A stretch of 64,000 nucleotides of DNA. Source: Chelativorans multitrophicus. Lineage in GTDB: Bacteria; Pseudomonadota; Alphaproteobacteria; Rhizobiales; Rhizobiaceae. The stretch lies in contig NZ_JAAAPL010000001.1 in the NCBI RefSeq assembly GCF_011317445.1, positions 1,879,001 through 1,943,000 of the forward strand, written 5' to 3'. Below, piece after piece: positions 28,404-38,460 of this stretch; position 1 is the stretch's first letter; the number at the start of each line of letters is the position of its first letter. The position numbers and the translations under genes were made by a program. The notes beneath the pieces were generated by a model that saw only the letters and a list, made by a program, of their open reading frames with translations, was not told the DNA's origin and did not search any database.

Positions 28404-30317
28404 TCATGTCTGCGAGCCGTTCTGCGCCGACACCAGCAGTTCATCGTCCGGAATATCGTCAAAGGACGCATAATTCAGGTTGTAGAGCTTGGAGTAGAGA
28501 CCGCCCGTGGCCATCAGTTGATCGTGATTGCCGGTCTCGATCAGTTGGCCGTTCTGCAATACTAAAATGCGATCCGCACCCCGGATCGTCGCCAGCCGGT
28601 GGGCAATCACGAGACCGGTGCGCCCTTCCAGCAGTTTCACCAGCGCCTTCTGGATCAGCATCTCCGTATAGCTGTCGATATTGGCGGTGGCCTCGTCGAG
28701 CACGAGGATCTTTGCGTCGGCGACTAAAGCGCGGGCAAAGCTGATCAACTGCCGCTGGCCAAGCGAGAGATTGCCGCCGCGCTCCTCCAGCATCGCGTCA
28801 TAACCGCCGGCAAGGCTCACGATGAAATCATGCGCGCCGACTGCCTTGGCGGCTTTGACCACATCTTCGCGCGTGGCCTCGGCCTTATGGTAACGGATGT
28901 TCTCAAACACGGTCCCGGTGAAGAGGAATGGTTCCTGCAGGACCATCGCGATCTGCCGTCCGAGCGATTCCTGCGTCAGATCACGCACGTCGTGCCCGCC
29001 CACCAGAACCTGGCCCTGCTGCACGTCATAGAAGCGATGAATGAGCGCCATCGAACTGGACTTGCCGGAGCCCGTCGGCCCCACCAGAGCCACCGTCTCT
29101 CCGGGATTGACCCGGAATGACACGTTCCTCAACACCGGATGCTTCGGGTTATAGCCGAAACTGACGTTCCTGAACTCGACGGAGCCATCCATGTCCGAGG
29201 AGAGCACCTTGGCGTCCGGCTTGTCCTGAACATCGACCTTTACGTCGAGCACGTCCGTCAGGCGCTTGCCCGAGGCCATGGCCCGCTGCATGACCGAATA
29301 TTGCAGCGTGAGGGAGCGGATCGGATCGAAGAAGCGCTGGATATAAAACAGGAAGGCGATCATCACGCCGATGTCCAGGCTCTCGCTCACCGCCATCGAG
29401 CCGCCGACCACGATGACGATGGCCATCGCGAAGCCCGTCAGCAAATCAACAATGGGCACCATCACCTGCGCGTATCTCGCCGCGGTCAGGTGCGTCCTGA
29501 GATTTGCGTGGGCCTTGTCATCATAGAGCGTGAAATTGACCTGCTGCCGGCCCATGGACTGCACGGCACGCACGCCGTGGATTGCCTCCGCCAGCGCGCC
29601 GTTGGCGACCGAATTGGTCTCATGAGCGGCCATGAAGGCGTTGCGGGCACGAGGCAGCCAGAAGAGGCGGACGATAAAGAGGACGGGTAGAACGGAAAGC
29701 GTGAGAAGGCCGAGCCGGAAATCGAACCACAGCATCACGAAGACAATACCGAAGAGAAGCGCAATATCGCCGATGGAAAGCACGCAGGTCTCCAGGAATT
29801 CCTGCATGGAATTGACATCGCCCTGGAGCCGCGACATCAGCCGCCCGACTTCCGTCTTGTCCATGAAAGAAAGCGACACTTTCTGCAGGTGCCCGAACAT
29901 GGCGCGCCGGATGTCGAAAAGCACATGCTCCGCCACCTTGCCGACCACCACCTCCTGCGTATAGCTCGCGCCATAATTGATCAGGATCGCCAGCAGAAAA
30001 ACGCCGCAGGCGGCGAGCAGCGACGCATGATCGACGCTGCCCCGCGTGATGCCGTGGTCGATGGCGTAACGAATGATCAGCGGGATGACGAGTTGCATGG
30101 CCGTGAAGACCAGAACCGCCGCCACCGCGATGAAAACCTTCCCGCGATAAGGCTCCACGAAGGCCCAGATTCGCTTGACGATGTTCTTGTCGAAGGCCTT
30201 TCCGAATATCTCTTCTTCGATGCGATGCGAGCCCACGACGGCCCGTGGCGGCCGGCGGTCATCCTCGCGCATATTGCTGCTTTCGGTATCGAGCTCCCCG
30301 GCATGCTCCTGTGCCAT
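28404..30317 (-). CDS. ABC exporter half-transporter, MdlB-like subunit
   Basis: Type IV ABC exporter of 637 aa: six helices in about residues 60-350, then an ATPase domain. Walker A is GPTGSGKSS, Walker B ILVLDEATANID with the catalytic Glu, and the switch His is in VIAHRLATI. The signature is LSLGQRQLISFARAL, where Leu replaces the first Gly of LSGGQ. An N-terminal extension of about 50 polar residues precedes the membrane part. It overlaps the partner gene by one base (TGATG) and probably forms a heterodimer with it. Likely multidrug or lipid exporter; cargo not known. Confidence 0.9.
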   Translation of the reverse strand: MAQEHAGELDTESSNMREDDRRPPRAVVGSHRIEEEIFGKAFDKNIVKRIWAFVEPYRGKVFIAVAAVLVFTAMQLVIPLIIRYAIDHGITRGSVDHASLLAACGVFLLAILINYGASYTQEVVVGKVAEHVLFDIRRAMFGHLQKVSLSFMDKTEVGRLMSRLQGDVNSMQEFLETCVLSIGDIALLFGIVFVMLWFDFRLGLLTLSVLPVLFIVRLFWLPRARNAFMAAHETNSVANGALAEAIHGVRAVQSMGRQQVNFTLYDDKAHANLRTHLTAARYAQVMVPIVDLLTGFAMAIVIVVGGSMAVSESLDIGVMIAFLFYIQRFFDPIRSLTLQYSVMQRAMASGKRLTDVLDVKVDVQDKPDAKVLSSDMDGSVEFRNVSFGYNPKHPVLRNVSFRVNPGETVALVGPTGSGKSSSMALIHRFYDVQQGQVLVGGHDVRDLTQESLGRQIAMVLQEPFLFTGTVFENIRYHKAEATREDVVKAAKAVGAHDFIVSLAGGYDAMLEERGGNLSLGQRQLISFARALVADAKILVLDEATANIDSYTEMLIQKALVKLLEGRTGLVIAHRLATIRGADRILVLQNGQLIETGNHDQLMATGGLYSKLYNLNYASFDDIPDDELLVSAQNGSQT

Positions 30318-32185
30318 CAGCCCGCCTCCCCGTATTCGCTCAAGACGTCGTCGCCCGGGCGCACCTGAAGATCGTAGAGCGCTTTGTAGCGGCCGCCCTT
30401 TGCCAATAGCTCCTCATGTGTGCCGCGCTCGACGATTTCCCCATTCTCCACGAACAGAATCTGATCGGCGTGCATCAGCGAGCTCAGCCTGTGGGCAATC
30501 ACGATCGTCACCCGGTCCTTCGCGAACTGGCGCATAGCCGAACGGATACGCTGCTCGGTCGCGGCGTCTATCGCGGCGGTGGAATCGTCGAAGACGATGA
30601 CGGAGGGCCTGAGCATCATGGTACGGGCGATGGTGAGCCGCTGGCGCTGCCCGCCCGAAAGGGAAACACCGCGCTCGCCGACCACAGTCTTATACCCGGC
30701 GGGCAGTCCGAGCACGTAATTGTGGAGCTGGGCATATCCGCTGGCGCGCTCGATGCGCTGTTCATGCGCCCATGGATCGCCATAGGCGATGTTGTTTTCG
30801 ATGGTTGTCGTGAACAGGAACGCGTCCTGCTGCACCACCGCCACCTCCTTGCGCAGCGAGCCAAGCGTCACCTTGCGCACATCTTGCCCGTCCAGCATCA
30901 CCCGGCCCGCCGTCACGTCGTAAAAACGCGGAATGAGATGCGCGATGGTCGATTTTCCGGAGCCGGGCGGCCCGACGATGCCGATCGTCTCGCCTTTCCT
31001 GGCTTCGAAGCTGACATTCCTGAGGATCGGCCGGGTCTCGGCGGCTGGATAGGCAAAAGAGACATTCTCGAACCGCAGCGTACCTTCCGTGATTTCCAGC
31101 GGCTTCGCATCCGGTGCATCCTTGATGGCGACATCCATGTCCAGGAGGTCGAAGAGGCGCGAACCGCAGGTGGAAGCGCGTGCGAAGGAATTCACCATCA
31201 GGCCGATTTGGCGGACGGGCATTTGCAGGATCGTCATGAAGGTGAGAAACGTTGTCAGCGTGCCGACGCTGATCTCGCCCGCAATCACCTTCCTGCCGCC
31301 GAAGAGCAGAACCAGCATCATGGCCAAGAAGAAAGAAAACGTCATGGCCGAGGTGTTGCGCACGCGGATATTAACGCGCTCATGCGCAAGCTCGAGCGCA
31401 TCCGCCGAAGCGCGATCGAACTTCACCATCTCATAGGCCTGGCTCGCAAAAGCGCGCACCACGCGGATGCCGCTGAGGTTCTCCTCCATCACGCGGCTGA
31501 GCACCGACAATCGCTCCTGCAGATCAAGCCAGGTGGCCCGAAGCCTGAGCCGCGTTACGGAGGAACGCCATGCCACGAAAGGCACGAAGCTCAGGGCCAA
31601 AAGCCCGAGCACCAGATCCGTCGAAAGCAGCAGATAGGCGCCGATGCCGATCAGCATGGAAAGCAGCACTGCCCGCACCAGGCCGGTGGAGAAGTACATC
31701 CGCACACCTTCCAGATCGAGCATGCCGATGGTGATGAGATCACCCGAATGCACCTGATCGTGGAAGGAAAAGGACAGCCGCTGGATCTTCTCGTAGCAGG
31801 CGAGCCTCAACTCATAACCGATATGATGGCCCACCGCCTCCGCGAAATAGTTCTGCGACATGGTGAACAGGCCGCGCAGCGTGCTGACCACCAGAAGAAG
31901 CAGGGCGGAGGTCCAAAGCGCCTGCTCCGCGGCTTGTCCGGCGGTGCCTCCGGCAAAGGCGGTCTGCGTCTGGTCGACGGCATGGCCCAGAAGCTGCGGA
32001 ATAAGCAACTGCAGGCTCGCCGCGATGATGGTCGAGCCAATGGCAAATGCAGCCTGCCAGGGGTGCCGCAGGTTCATGCGCGTTATGCGAGCGAGCGTGC
32101 TAAGGCCCTTGCCCCAGTTCGCCGCCTTCACATGTGCAAGCGCGTCTCGACGCTTCGTCGCGCTGCCAATGGCTTCGCTGCTCAC
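30317..32185 (-). CDS. ABC exporter half-transporter, MdlA-like subunit with degenerate Walker B
   Basis: Partner exporter subunit of 622 aa, six helices in about residues 40-330 and a C-terminal ATPase domain. Walker A GPPGSGKST and signature LSGGQRQRLTIARTM are canonical, but the Walker B reads VIVFDDSTAAID, with Asp in place of the catalytic Glu. Together with the altered signature of the other subunit this predicts one active and one inactive ATP site, as in characterised heterodimeric exporters such as TM287/288. GTG start at 32185 without a clear ribosome site. First gene of a two-gene unit. Confidence 0.9.
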   Translation of the reverse strand: MSSEAIGSATKRRDALAHVKAANWGKGLSTLARITRMNLRHPWQAAFAIGSTIIAASLQLLIPQLLGHAVDQTQTAFAGGTAGQAAEQALWTSALLLLVVSTLRGLFTMSQNYFAEAVGHHIGYELRLACYEKIQRLSFSFHDQVHSGDLITIGMLDLEGVRMYFSTGLVRAVLLSMLIGIGAYLLLSTDLVLGLLALSFVPFVAWRSSVTRLRLRATWLDLQERLSVLSRVMEENLSGIRVVRAFASQAYEMVKFDRASADALELAHERVNIRVRNTSAMTFSFFLAMMLVLLFGGRKVIAGEISVGTLTTFLTFMTILQMPVRQIGLMVNSFARASTCGSRLFDLLDMDVAIKDAPDAKPLEITEGTLRFENVSFAYPAAETRPILRNVSFEARKGETIGIVGPPGSGKSTIAHLIPRFYDVTAGRVMLDGQDVRKVTLGSLRKEVAVVQQDAFLFTTTIENNIAYGDPWAHEQRIERASGYAQLHNYVLGLPAGYKTVVGERGVSLSGGQRQRLTIARTMMLRPSVIVFDDSTAAIDAATEQRIRSAMRQFAKDRVTIVIAHRLSSLMHADQILFVENGEIVERGTHEELLAKGGRYKALYDLQVRPGDDVLSEYGEAG

Positions 32186-32475
32186 AATGAAAATCCAGAC
32201 TGATTGTGCCTAATCCGACGGCGGCGGGCCAGACGACTCGCCGTCGATGAAGTTCTTCTCGGAATAGGGCAATGCCGTGGTATTTCAAGTATTTTCCCTC
32301 GATATATGCCCGATTTCCGCCAGCCGGCGAAGATCCTCGGGTCCGAGGGGCCGTTGCCCACTCCGGCAAATTCCAAGGACTTGTCTGGAATGAGCGACTG
32401 AAGCATGTAAAACACTTACGACGCATTTTGCAGGCTGGCCCGTCAGACCGTAAGAGACCAAGGGAGAACAAATCG

Positions 32476-33603
32476 ATGAGAACACGCGCCGCCGTAGCTG
32501 TTGCCGCGGGAAAGCCCCTTGAGATCATGGAAGTTGATCTCGACGGCCCGCGCGAAGGGGAGGTGCTGGTCGAGGTGAAGGCAACCGGCATCTGCCATAC
32601 GGATGACTTCACCCTCTCCGGCGCCGATCCCGAAGGCCTGTTTCCGGCCATCCTCGGCCATGAGGGGGCGGGTGTGGTGGTCGATGTCGGACCGGGCGTC
32701 ACCAGCGTCAAGAAGGGCGATCACGTCATCCCGCTCTACACGCCAGAGTGCCGCCAGTGCCCCTCCTGCCTGTCACGCAAGACCAATCTCTGCACGGCTA
32801 TCCGCGCTACCCAGGGCCAAGGCCTGATGCCCGACGGCACCTCGCGCTTTTCGCTCAATGGCGAGAAGGTGCACCACTACATGGGCTGCTCCACCTTCTC
32901 CAATTTCACGGTTCTGCCCGAGATAGCGGTGGCGAAGGTCAATCCCGACGCTCCTTTCGACAAGATTTGCTATATCGGCTGCGGCGTGACCACCGGCATA
33001 GGCGCCGTCATCAACACGGCCAAGGTGGAGATCGGATCGACGGCGATCGTCTTCGGGCTCGGAGGCATCGGCCTGAACGTCATCCAGGGGCTGAAGCTCG
33101 CCGGTGCCGATATGATCATCGGCGTCGATCTCAACAACGACAAGAAGGAATGGGGCGAACGCTTCGGCATGACGCATTTCGTCAATCCGAAGGAGGTGGG
33201 AGGCGACCTCGTCCCCTATCTCGTGAACCTCACCAAACGCGGCGCCGACACGATCGGCGGGGCCGATTACACCTTCGACTGCACGGGCAATGTGACTGTC
33301 ATGCGCCAAGCGCTTGAAGCCGCCCATCGCGGCTGGGGCGAGTCGATCATCATCGGGGTGGCCGGCGCCGGCCAGGAAATCTCCACCCGGCCCTTCCAGC
33401 TTGTCACCGGGCGCGTGTGGAAGGGCACGGCCTTCGGCGGCGCGCGTGGGCGCACCGACGTGCCGAAGATCGTCGACTGGTATATGGACGGCAAGATCGA
33501 GATCGACCCCATGATCACGCATATTCTTTCGCTTGACGAGATCAACAAGGGCTTCGACCTCATGCATTCCGGCGAGAGCATCCGCAGCGTTGTCGTCTAT
33601 TGA
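32476..33603 (+). CDS. frmA: S-(hydroxymethyl)glutathione dehydrogenase / class III alcohol dehydrogenase
   Basis: Zinc dehydrogenase of 375 aa that oxidises the formaldehyde-glutathione adduct with NAD. Catalytic zinc ligands lie in [13 protein letters not shown] and [12 protein letters not shown]; the structural zinc cysteines are in [16 protein letters not shown]. The cofactor motif is [13 protein letters not shown], and the class III segment [14 protein letters not shown] is present. The start at 32476 gives the conserved N-terminus [15 protein letters not shown] and has GGGAG upstream. No S-formylglutathione hydrolase lies next to it in the window. The 290 bases before it, back to the ABC exporter, contain no gene I can support. 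Confidence 0.95.
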   Translation: MRTRAAVAVAAGKPLEIMEVDLDGPREGEVLVEVKATGICHTDDFTLSGADPEGLFPAILGHEGAGVVVDVGPGVTSVKKGDHVIPLYTPECRQCPSCLSRKTNLCTAIRATQGQGLMPDGTSRFSLNGEKVHHYMGCSTFSNFTVLPEIAVAKVNPDAPFDKICYIGCGVTTGIGAVINTAKVEIGSTAIVFGLGGIGLNVIQGLKLAGADMIIGVDLNNDKKEWGERFGMTHFVNPKEVGGDLVPYLVNLTKRGADTIGGADYTFDCTGNVTVMRQALEAAHRGWGESIIIGVAGAGQEISTRPFQLVTGRVWKGTAFGGARGRTDVPKIVDWYMDGKIEIDPMITHILSLDEINKGFDLMHSGESIRSVVVY

Positions 33604-33629
33604 TTGATTAGAGCAGCCGGCCCTCCCGG

Positions 33630-33664
33630 ATTGCCCCCGCGCCATCTGCCGGTTCGGGGGCAAT
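33630..33664. repeat. 10-base perfect stem-loop downstream of frmA
   Basis: ATTGCCCCCG at 33630-33639 pairs with CGGGGGCAAT at 33655-33664 across a 15-base loop. It lies 27 bases past the frmA stop. There is no T-run, so it may be a transcript-end stabiliser rather than a true intrinsic terminator. Confidence 0.45.
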
Positions 33665-33683
33665 GCAAGAAAGTGTGATCCTC

Positions 33684-33709
33684 GGAACCATGTGCCGGGC
33701 ATTTGGGTT
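33684..33709 (+). promoter_or_regulatory. Candidate EcfG (general stress) promoter for the DUF2934 gene
   Basis: GGAAC at 33684-33688 and GGTT at 33706-33709 are 17 bases apart. This matches the alphaproteobacterial EcfG pattern GGAAC-N16/17-NGTT, with G instead of the preferred C before GTT. It ends 23 bases before the ATG at 33733. Confidence 0.5.
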
Positions 33710-33732
33710 TTGCGGCAAATGGAGGGACGATC

Positions 33733-34011
33733 ATGACATCCGAAAAGGAAGACAGGATTCGGCGCCGCGCCTACGAGTTGTGGGAGCAGGAAGGTCGCCC
33801 GCAAGGCCGCGAGTGGGATCACTGGGTGCAGGCCGCGCGCGAGGTCGAGGCCGAAGAAGGGGGGCATGCATCCCCTGACGATGCCGATATCCCGCCAATG
33901 CCCGAGGATTTCCCGCAAGCGGAGGAAGCCGGCTCCGAGCCGTCGCGGCGCAACAACGGCAACCGCAAGAATAACGGCGGAACAAACAAGCGCGCCAAGA
34001 AAGCAACTTAG
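33733..34011 (+). CDS. Small DUF2934 protein
   Basis: Protein of 92 aa. The first 40 residues match the DUF2934 pattern: EDRIRRRAYELWEQEGRPQG then REWDHWVQAAREVEAEE. The rest is a charged, disordered tail ending in NNGNRKNNGGTNKRAKKAT, a basic segment that could touch nucleic acid. GGAGGGA lies upstream of the ATG. DUF2934 genes have no defined biochemical role. The candidate EcfG promoter upstream suggests induction in stationary phase or stress, which is inference. Confidence 0.8.
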   Translation: MTSEKEDRIRRRAYELWEQEGRPQGREWDHWVQAAREVEAEEGGHASPDDADIPPMPEDFPQAEEAGSEPSRRNNGNRKNNGGTNKRAKKAT

Positions 34012-34069
34012 CCGCCTCCGGGCGCAATAAAACCCTTAAATTTCGGGGCTTCGTGAGCGCTGAAATGAT

Positions 34070-36640
34070 CTAGGTTGATTCAAGAACCGCCACCGGCAGC
34101 TCGTCCCAGAGCATGGAGAGCGGTAATTCAAGCTTGTCCAGCGCCTGGCCGGTCAACGTCCTGTAATGTCCCGAAGAAGTGGCGGGAAGCTGTAGCATTG
34201 TGCGTCCGAAGGCGCTGCTGATCCAGGACGAGCGGCCGGGCTCGCAATGCCTAAGCACGATGCGTGGTACGGCGACCACCACCCGCCGGCCCTCAAGAAC
34301 CCGCGCATAGGCGATGGCGTGCATGTTTTCATCGCCCGCGATCTCCACCGGTTCGTAACCGCCGTGGTTGAAAATATCCGCATGCGCGCGCCGAAGCCGC
34401 AGCAGGCGATGGAGAAGCCACAGCTTCGGCAAGCCTTCTCTCCATCGGTCCATGGCTTCGGCTGCCGGCATGTCCCGCACCTCATGAAGGAGCATCCGCC
34501 GCAGTTCGAAGTCGACCGGCCGGCGGTTGTCGGGATCGACCATGCTGTAGTCGAGAAGTTCGCATCCCTGATAGATATCCGGCACCCCTGGCAGGGTAAG
34601 TTTCATCACCAGCTGCGCCAGGCTGTTGACAATGCCAGCGGGCTCGATGACCGCGACGATTGCACGGACCTCCCGAAGGAAGCTGCGGCGTTCCGGCGCG
34701 AAAATTCCGCGCACGTAGTTTTCGACCGCCGTCTCGTAGGGCTCGTTCTGGTCGGTCCAGCTCGTCTGCCGTTTGGCCTCCCGCAGGGCTTTGGTCATGA
34801 AGGCGACGAGACGCTCGGCCAACTCCTGAAGACCTTCCTCGTCCTGTAGCGAAAGGTCCGCGGGCCAAGCTCCAGCCAGCGCCTGATAAAGCAGCCATTC
34901 GGTGCCGGGCGTCGGCGCTGCCCCGCGTGGCAGCTCTATCCGCAACTCCTCCGCGGCTTCATGCCAGCGCGATACGGCGGCCGCCCACTCCTGCGGCATC
35001 TCGCTGATGACGGCAAGCCGGGCGCGTGCGTCCTCGCCTCGCTTCGTATCATGCGTGGCAGTCGCCGAAAGCGCATGCGGCCAGCTTTCGGCACGTTTGG
35101 TCATGGCGTCGTGGAAGGTTTCCGGACCAAGGCCGAACTCATCCGGCTCCGCCCCCACTTCGTTAAGCGCGATCAGCCGGTTGAACCGATAGAACACCGT
35201 ATCCTCGACCGCCTTCGCCATCAGAGGCCCGGTCGTCTGCTGGAACCGGGTGATGAATTCCGCTCGCATCTTCGACCCCTTCGTGGGATCGAGAAGCAGC
35301 GAGGCGATGAAGGCGATCACGCGATCGTCCTCCACCTCGCGTCCGCGCTCCACTCGGCTGACGGCTTTCTCCATCAGCGCCCGATCCTCCTCTGAGGCGC
35401 CGTCCTTGTCGATATAGGTCCGGTAGACGGGCATGGCGGAGGCAAGCTCCACGATCGCAAGCCGCAGGGCATCGCGGCCGAAATCGCGCGTGGCGATATC
35501 CTCAATGGCAATCGCTTCGGCAAGGCGGACGAGCCCGTCCAGCTCGCCGGCGAGATTGACGGTCAGGATACGCCGCTTGGCGGCAAGCACCTGGCTCGAG
35601 AACTGGGCGTCATTGCCCGTAAAGCGGCTCCAGCCTTTATCCATCGCCTCGCGCTGGCTAGGCTCCACCTGCAAGGCCGTGATCAGCCGCGCCACCTCGT
35701 AGCCGGTGGTTCCGGCGCAGCGCCACTCTGGCCGCAGGTCCTCATCCGGTCCGAGGATTTTTTCCACCAGCACATATTCGAGTCCCGAAGCCTTCCGCAG
35801 CGCCGCCAAGTAGCCCTTCGGATCGGCAAGCCCGTCGATGTGATCTATGCGCAGGCCGTCGACGATCCCTTCCTTGACGAGCCGCAGCGGCAGCTTGTGC
35901 ACATCGGCGAAGACCGCCGGATCTTCCACCCTTACGCCGATCAGATCCGCTATCTCGAAGAAACGGCGATAGGTGAGCGCCTCGCGCGCCAGGCGCCAAT
36001 AGGCGAGCCGCCAGCTTTGCGCTTCATGAACCCGGTGCAGGAGGTCCTTGTCTTCATTCGCTTTTTGCAATGTTAGAGCGAGGGCTTCGGCATCGCCGGC
36101 ATCCCCGTCCTGCAAGAGGAGAGAAAGGGTTTCCGGCGAAAGGGGGAGCGAGAGGTCGTAATAGCCAAAGACCGGCTCGCCGGTTTCCTCGTCCATCCTG
36201 AGCACGAGCTTTCCCTCTCTCAGCGCCTCGCCATAGGGCTCGCCCAAAACAGGAAGAAGCAGCTTTGGAGCCTGCCAGTTTATGTCGAAATGACTGGCAA
36301 AGCGGCTTTCCGGGCCGTGTTTCAGCACATCCCGCCACCAGGGATTGACCGTCGAGACCGCCATATGGTTGGGCACGATGTCCAGGAGCAGCCCGAGTCC
36401 GTGCTCCTTCAACGCCTTCGCCAGCAAGGCAAAGCCCTCCACCCCGCCGAGCACGGGATCGAGCTCCTGGTGGTCTGCTACGTCATAGCCATGTGTCGAG
36501 CCGGACGCGGCGGTGAAAATGGGCGAGGCATAGACGTGGCTAACGCCGAGCTCGGCCAGATAGGGCACGATCTCCGCCGCTCTTTCGAAGGTCATTCCTT
36601 CACGGAATTGCAGCCGATAGGTGGCGCACGGGATTGTCAT
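34070..36640 (-). CDS. treY: Malto-oligosyltrehalose synthase
   Basis: GH13 enzyme of 856 aa that isomerises the reducing-end linkage of malto-oligosaccharides to alpha,alpha-1,1, giving maltooligosyltrehalose. The opening IPCATYRLQFREGMTFERAA and VSHVYASPIFTAASGSTHGY are TreY-specific. GH13 motifs: DIVPNHMAV, the nucleophile Asp in VDGLRIDHIDGLADPKGYL, the acid Glu in YVLVEKILGPDE, and SATATHDTKRGEDARARLAV. It is the last gene of the seven-gene operon and starts inside the malQ stop (ATGA). TreZ, encoded two genes upstream, completes trehalose release. Confidence 0.95.
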   Translation of the reverse strand: MTIPCATYRLQFREGMTFERAAEIVPYLAELGVSHVYASPIFTAASGSTHGYDVADHQELDPVLGGVEGFALLAKALKEHGLGLLLDIVPNHMAVSTVNPWWRDVLKHGPESRFASHFDINWQAPKLLLPVLGEPYGEALREGKLVLRMDEETGEPVFGYYDLSLPLSPETLSLLLQDGDAGDAEALALTLQKANEDKDLLHRVHEAQSWRLAYWRLAREALTYRRFFEIADLIGVRVEDPAVFADVHKLPLRLVKEGIVDGLRIDHIDGLADPKGYLAALRKASGLEYVLVEKILGPDEDLRPEWRCAGTTGYEVARLITALQVEPSQREAMDKGWSRFTGNDAQFSSQVLAAKRRILTVNLAGELDGLVRLAEAIAIEDIATRDFGRDALRLAIVELASAMPVYRTYIDKDGASEEDRALMEKAVSRVERGREVEDDRVIAFIASLLLDPTKGSKMRAEFITRFQQTTGPLMAKAVEDTVFYRFNRLIALNEVGAEPDEFGLGPETFHDAMTKRAESWPHALSATATHDTKRGEDARARLAVISEMPQEWAAAVSRWHEAAEELRIELPRGAAPTPGTEWLLYQALAGAWPADLSLQDEEGLQELAERLVAFMTKALREAKRQTSWTDQNEPYETAVENYVRGIFAPERRSFLREVRAIVAVIEPAGIVNSLAQLVMKLTLPGVPDIYQGCELLDYSMVDPDNRRPVDFELRRMLLHEVRDMPAAEAMDRWREGLPKLWLLHRLLRLRRAHADIFNHGGYEPVEIAGDENMHAIAYARVLEGRRVVVAVPRIVLRHCEPGRSSWISSAFGRTMLQLPATSSGHYRTLTGQALDKLELPLSMLWDELPVAVLEST

Positions 36641-38460
36641 GTACCGCGCGGCCTTTCTTCCCGGATTGCGCCGATGACGGCACGCAGCATCGAAGCGCTC
36701 TCCAGTTCCTCGATGAAGACGGGAAGCTTCCGCCGCCAGTTGGGATGTTCGTCCACGGTTCCAGGTATGTTCGACTGCTCCGCCAATCCAAGCAGATCTT
36801 CCATCTGGGCGGCAACGAGGCGCGAAGGCGAAGACGCCACCAGCCGATGAATGCCGGCCGCGACGCTTTCATTGAATTCTTCGCCGATCTCCGGTTGGCC
36901 GCGGGCGCGCAGTATTTCTATCGCCTGGCTTTTTTCCCGCTGCCTGCGCTCGCGCTCCTTACGCGCTGCTTCCTCGTCATAAAGGCCTATCCGCTGGCGC
37001 TCATCGATATCGCTGCCTGTCCACCAGCCGGCGAGCGTGTTGGTGTCGTGGCTCCCGACGCAGGCCAAGGCCGATCGCGGCCAGCGTTCGGGCGGAACAA
37101 AATTATGATCGTCCCGCTCGAAATAGAAGATGCGGTAGCCCAGCAGGTTTGCACGGTCCATCTGCTCGCGAAAACCCTCCGGCACCACCCCCAGATCCTC
37201 GCCGATGATAAGCGCTCTCGATCCTTGCGATACCTCGGCCAGAACGCGAACCACGTCCGGCATCGGATAAATCACGTAAGCGCCCTCCCCTGCGGGAAAG
37301 CCGTCCGGGATCCAGAAAAGCCGGTAAAGCCCCATTGCATGGTCGATCCTGAGAGCCCCCGCATGCCGCAGGATTGCCTCGTAGGAGCGGCGCACCGGCC
37401 GGAATTCCCGAGCAGCGATCTCGGAAGGCGACCACGGCGCCAGACCCCAGCGCTGGCCTTCCGGATTGAACATATCCGGCGGCGCACCGATCTCCGCCCC
37501 GACCACGGTCAGCGTGCGGTCGCTCCATGTGGCCGCACCATCGGGCGCGGTGCCCACGGCAAGGTCGAGATAAAGCCCTATGCGCATCCCGGCGGCTTGC
37601 AGCCGCTTTGAAGCCTGCTCCAATTGCCGGTCCGCCACCCACTGCAACCAGACAAGAAACTCGATCTCCCCCTGGTGCTCCCGCGCGAACTGTCCCACCG
37701 CCTCGCTAGCGGGATCCTTGAACGCCTCTGGCCAGGGATGCCAGCCGGTACCGATGCCGCGGCGTACCATTTCCAGGCTGATCGCCTCGAACAGACCATA
37801 GCGCCACAGCGCCTCTCCGCCGCGCTCCTTGAAAGCGTCGAGTCCTTGCCCGTCAGTCCCTCGCGTCCGCTCGTAAATCCCGCGCAGCACCGAAAGCTTG
37901 TGGTCCGCCACGGCCTTGTGATCGACCAGTTTGCTCTCCCTCAACAAAGCAAGAGCGCTCTCGTCCAGATCCAAGCCGGGGTCGAACCCCTCCACCTGAT
38001 CGACGGCGATATAGAGCGGGTTTAGAAAATTCCGGTCGCTCGGCGAAAACGGGCTCGCCTTCTGCGGTTCTGCCAGGAAGAGCGCATGCAAGGGATTGAC
38101 GCCCAGAAAATCGGCTCCCATTCGTGCCACGAGCTCGCCAAGACGCGCCAGATCCTCAAAATCGCCGATGCCCCAGTTGCGGTGGGACCGCAGTCCGTAG
38201 AGCTGGCAGGTGACGCCCCACGCCCTGCCCTGTTGCAGAAAATCGGGAAGAAAACACGCGGCGCCTTCGGCAGCCTGAGGCGGCGGAGGAAACGGGCCGG
38301 ATGCTGCGGCAGCCTGAGGCGCGGCACCTTCCTCCACGCCCAGAATATTCAGGATCGCCTGTACGGCATCATCCGATGCGCGCGAGATGGTTCCGTCCAG
38401 CGCGCGATAGGAGCGCAGGACACCGTGCGCGGCTGCCAGCCGGTCAACTTCCTCGCTCAT
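36637..38460 (-). CDS. malQ: 4-alpha-glucanotransferase (amylomaltase)
   Basis: GH77 enzyme of 607 aa that transfers glucan segments between malto-oligosaccharides (disproportionation). Catalytic motifs: ALRIDHAMGLYRLFWIPDG with the nucleophile Asp, ALIIGEDLGVVPEGF with the acid/base Glu, and GSHDTNTLAGWW with the third carboxylate. The N-terminal part has WGVTCQLYGLRSHRNWGIGD, typical of GH77. Overlaps treZ upstream and treY downstream by four bases each. In this operon it can lengthen short maltodextrins left by TreY/TreZ and GlgX so that they become substrates again. Confidence 0.95.
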   Translation of the reverse strand: MSEEVDRLAAAHGVLRSYRALDGTISRASDDAVQAILNILGVEEGAAPQAAAASGPFPPPPQAAEGAACFLPDFLQQGRAWGVTCQLYGLRSHRNWGIGDFEDLARLGELVARMGADFLGVNPLHALFLAEPQKASPFSPSDRNFLNPLYIAVDQVEGFDPGLDLDESALALLRESKLVDHKAVADHKLSVLRGIYERTRGTDGQGLDAFKERGGEALWRYGLFEAISLEMVRRGIGTGWHPWPEAFKDPASEAVGQFAREHQGEIEFLVWLQWVADRQLEQASKRLQAAGMRIGLYLDLAVGTAPDGAATWSDRTLTVVGAEIGAPPDMFNPEGQRWGLAPWSPSEIAAREFRPVRRSYEAILRHAGALRIDHAMGLYRLFWIPDGFPAGEGAYVIYPMPDVVRVLAEVSQGSRALIIGEDLGVVPEGFREQMDRANLLGYRIFYFERDDHNFVPPERWPRSALACVGSHDTNTLAGWWTGSDIDERQRIGLYDEEAARKERERRQREKSQAIEILRARGQPEIGEEFNESVAAGIHRLVASSPSRLVAAQMEDLLGLAEQSNIPGTVDEHPNWRRKLPVFIEELESASMLRAVIGAIREERPRGT

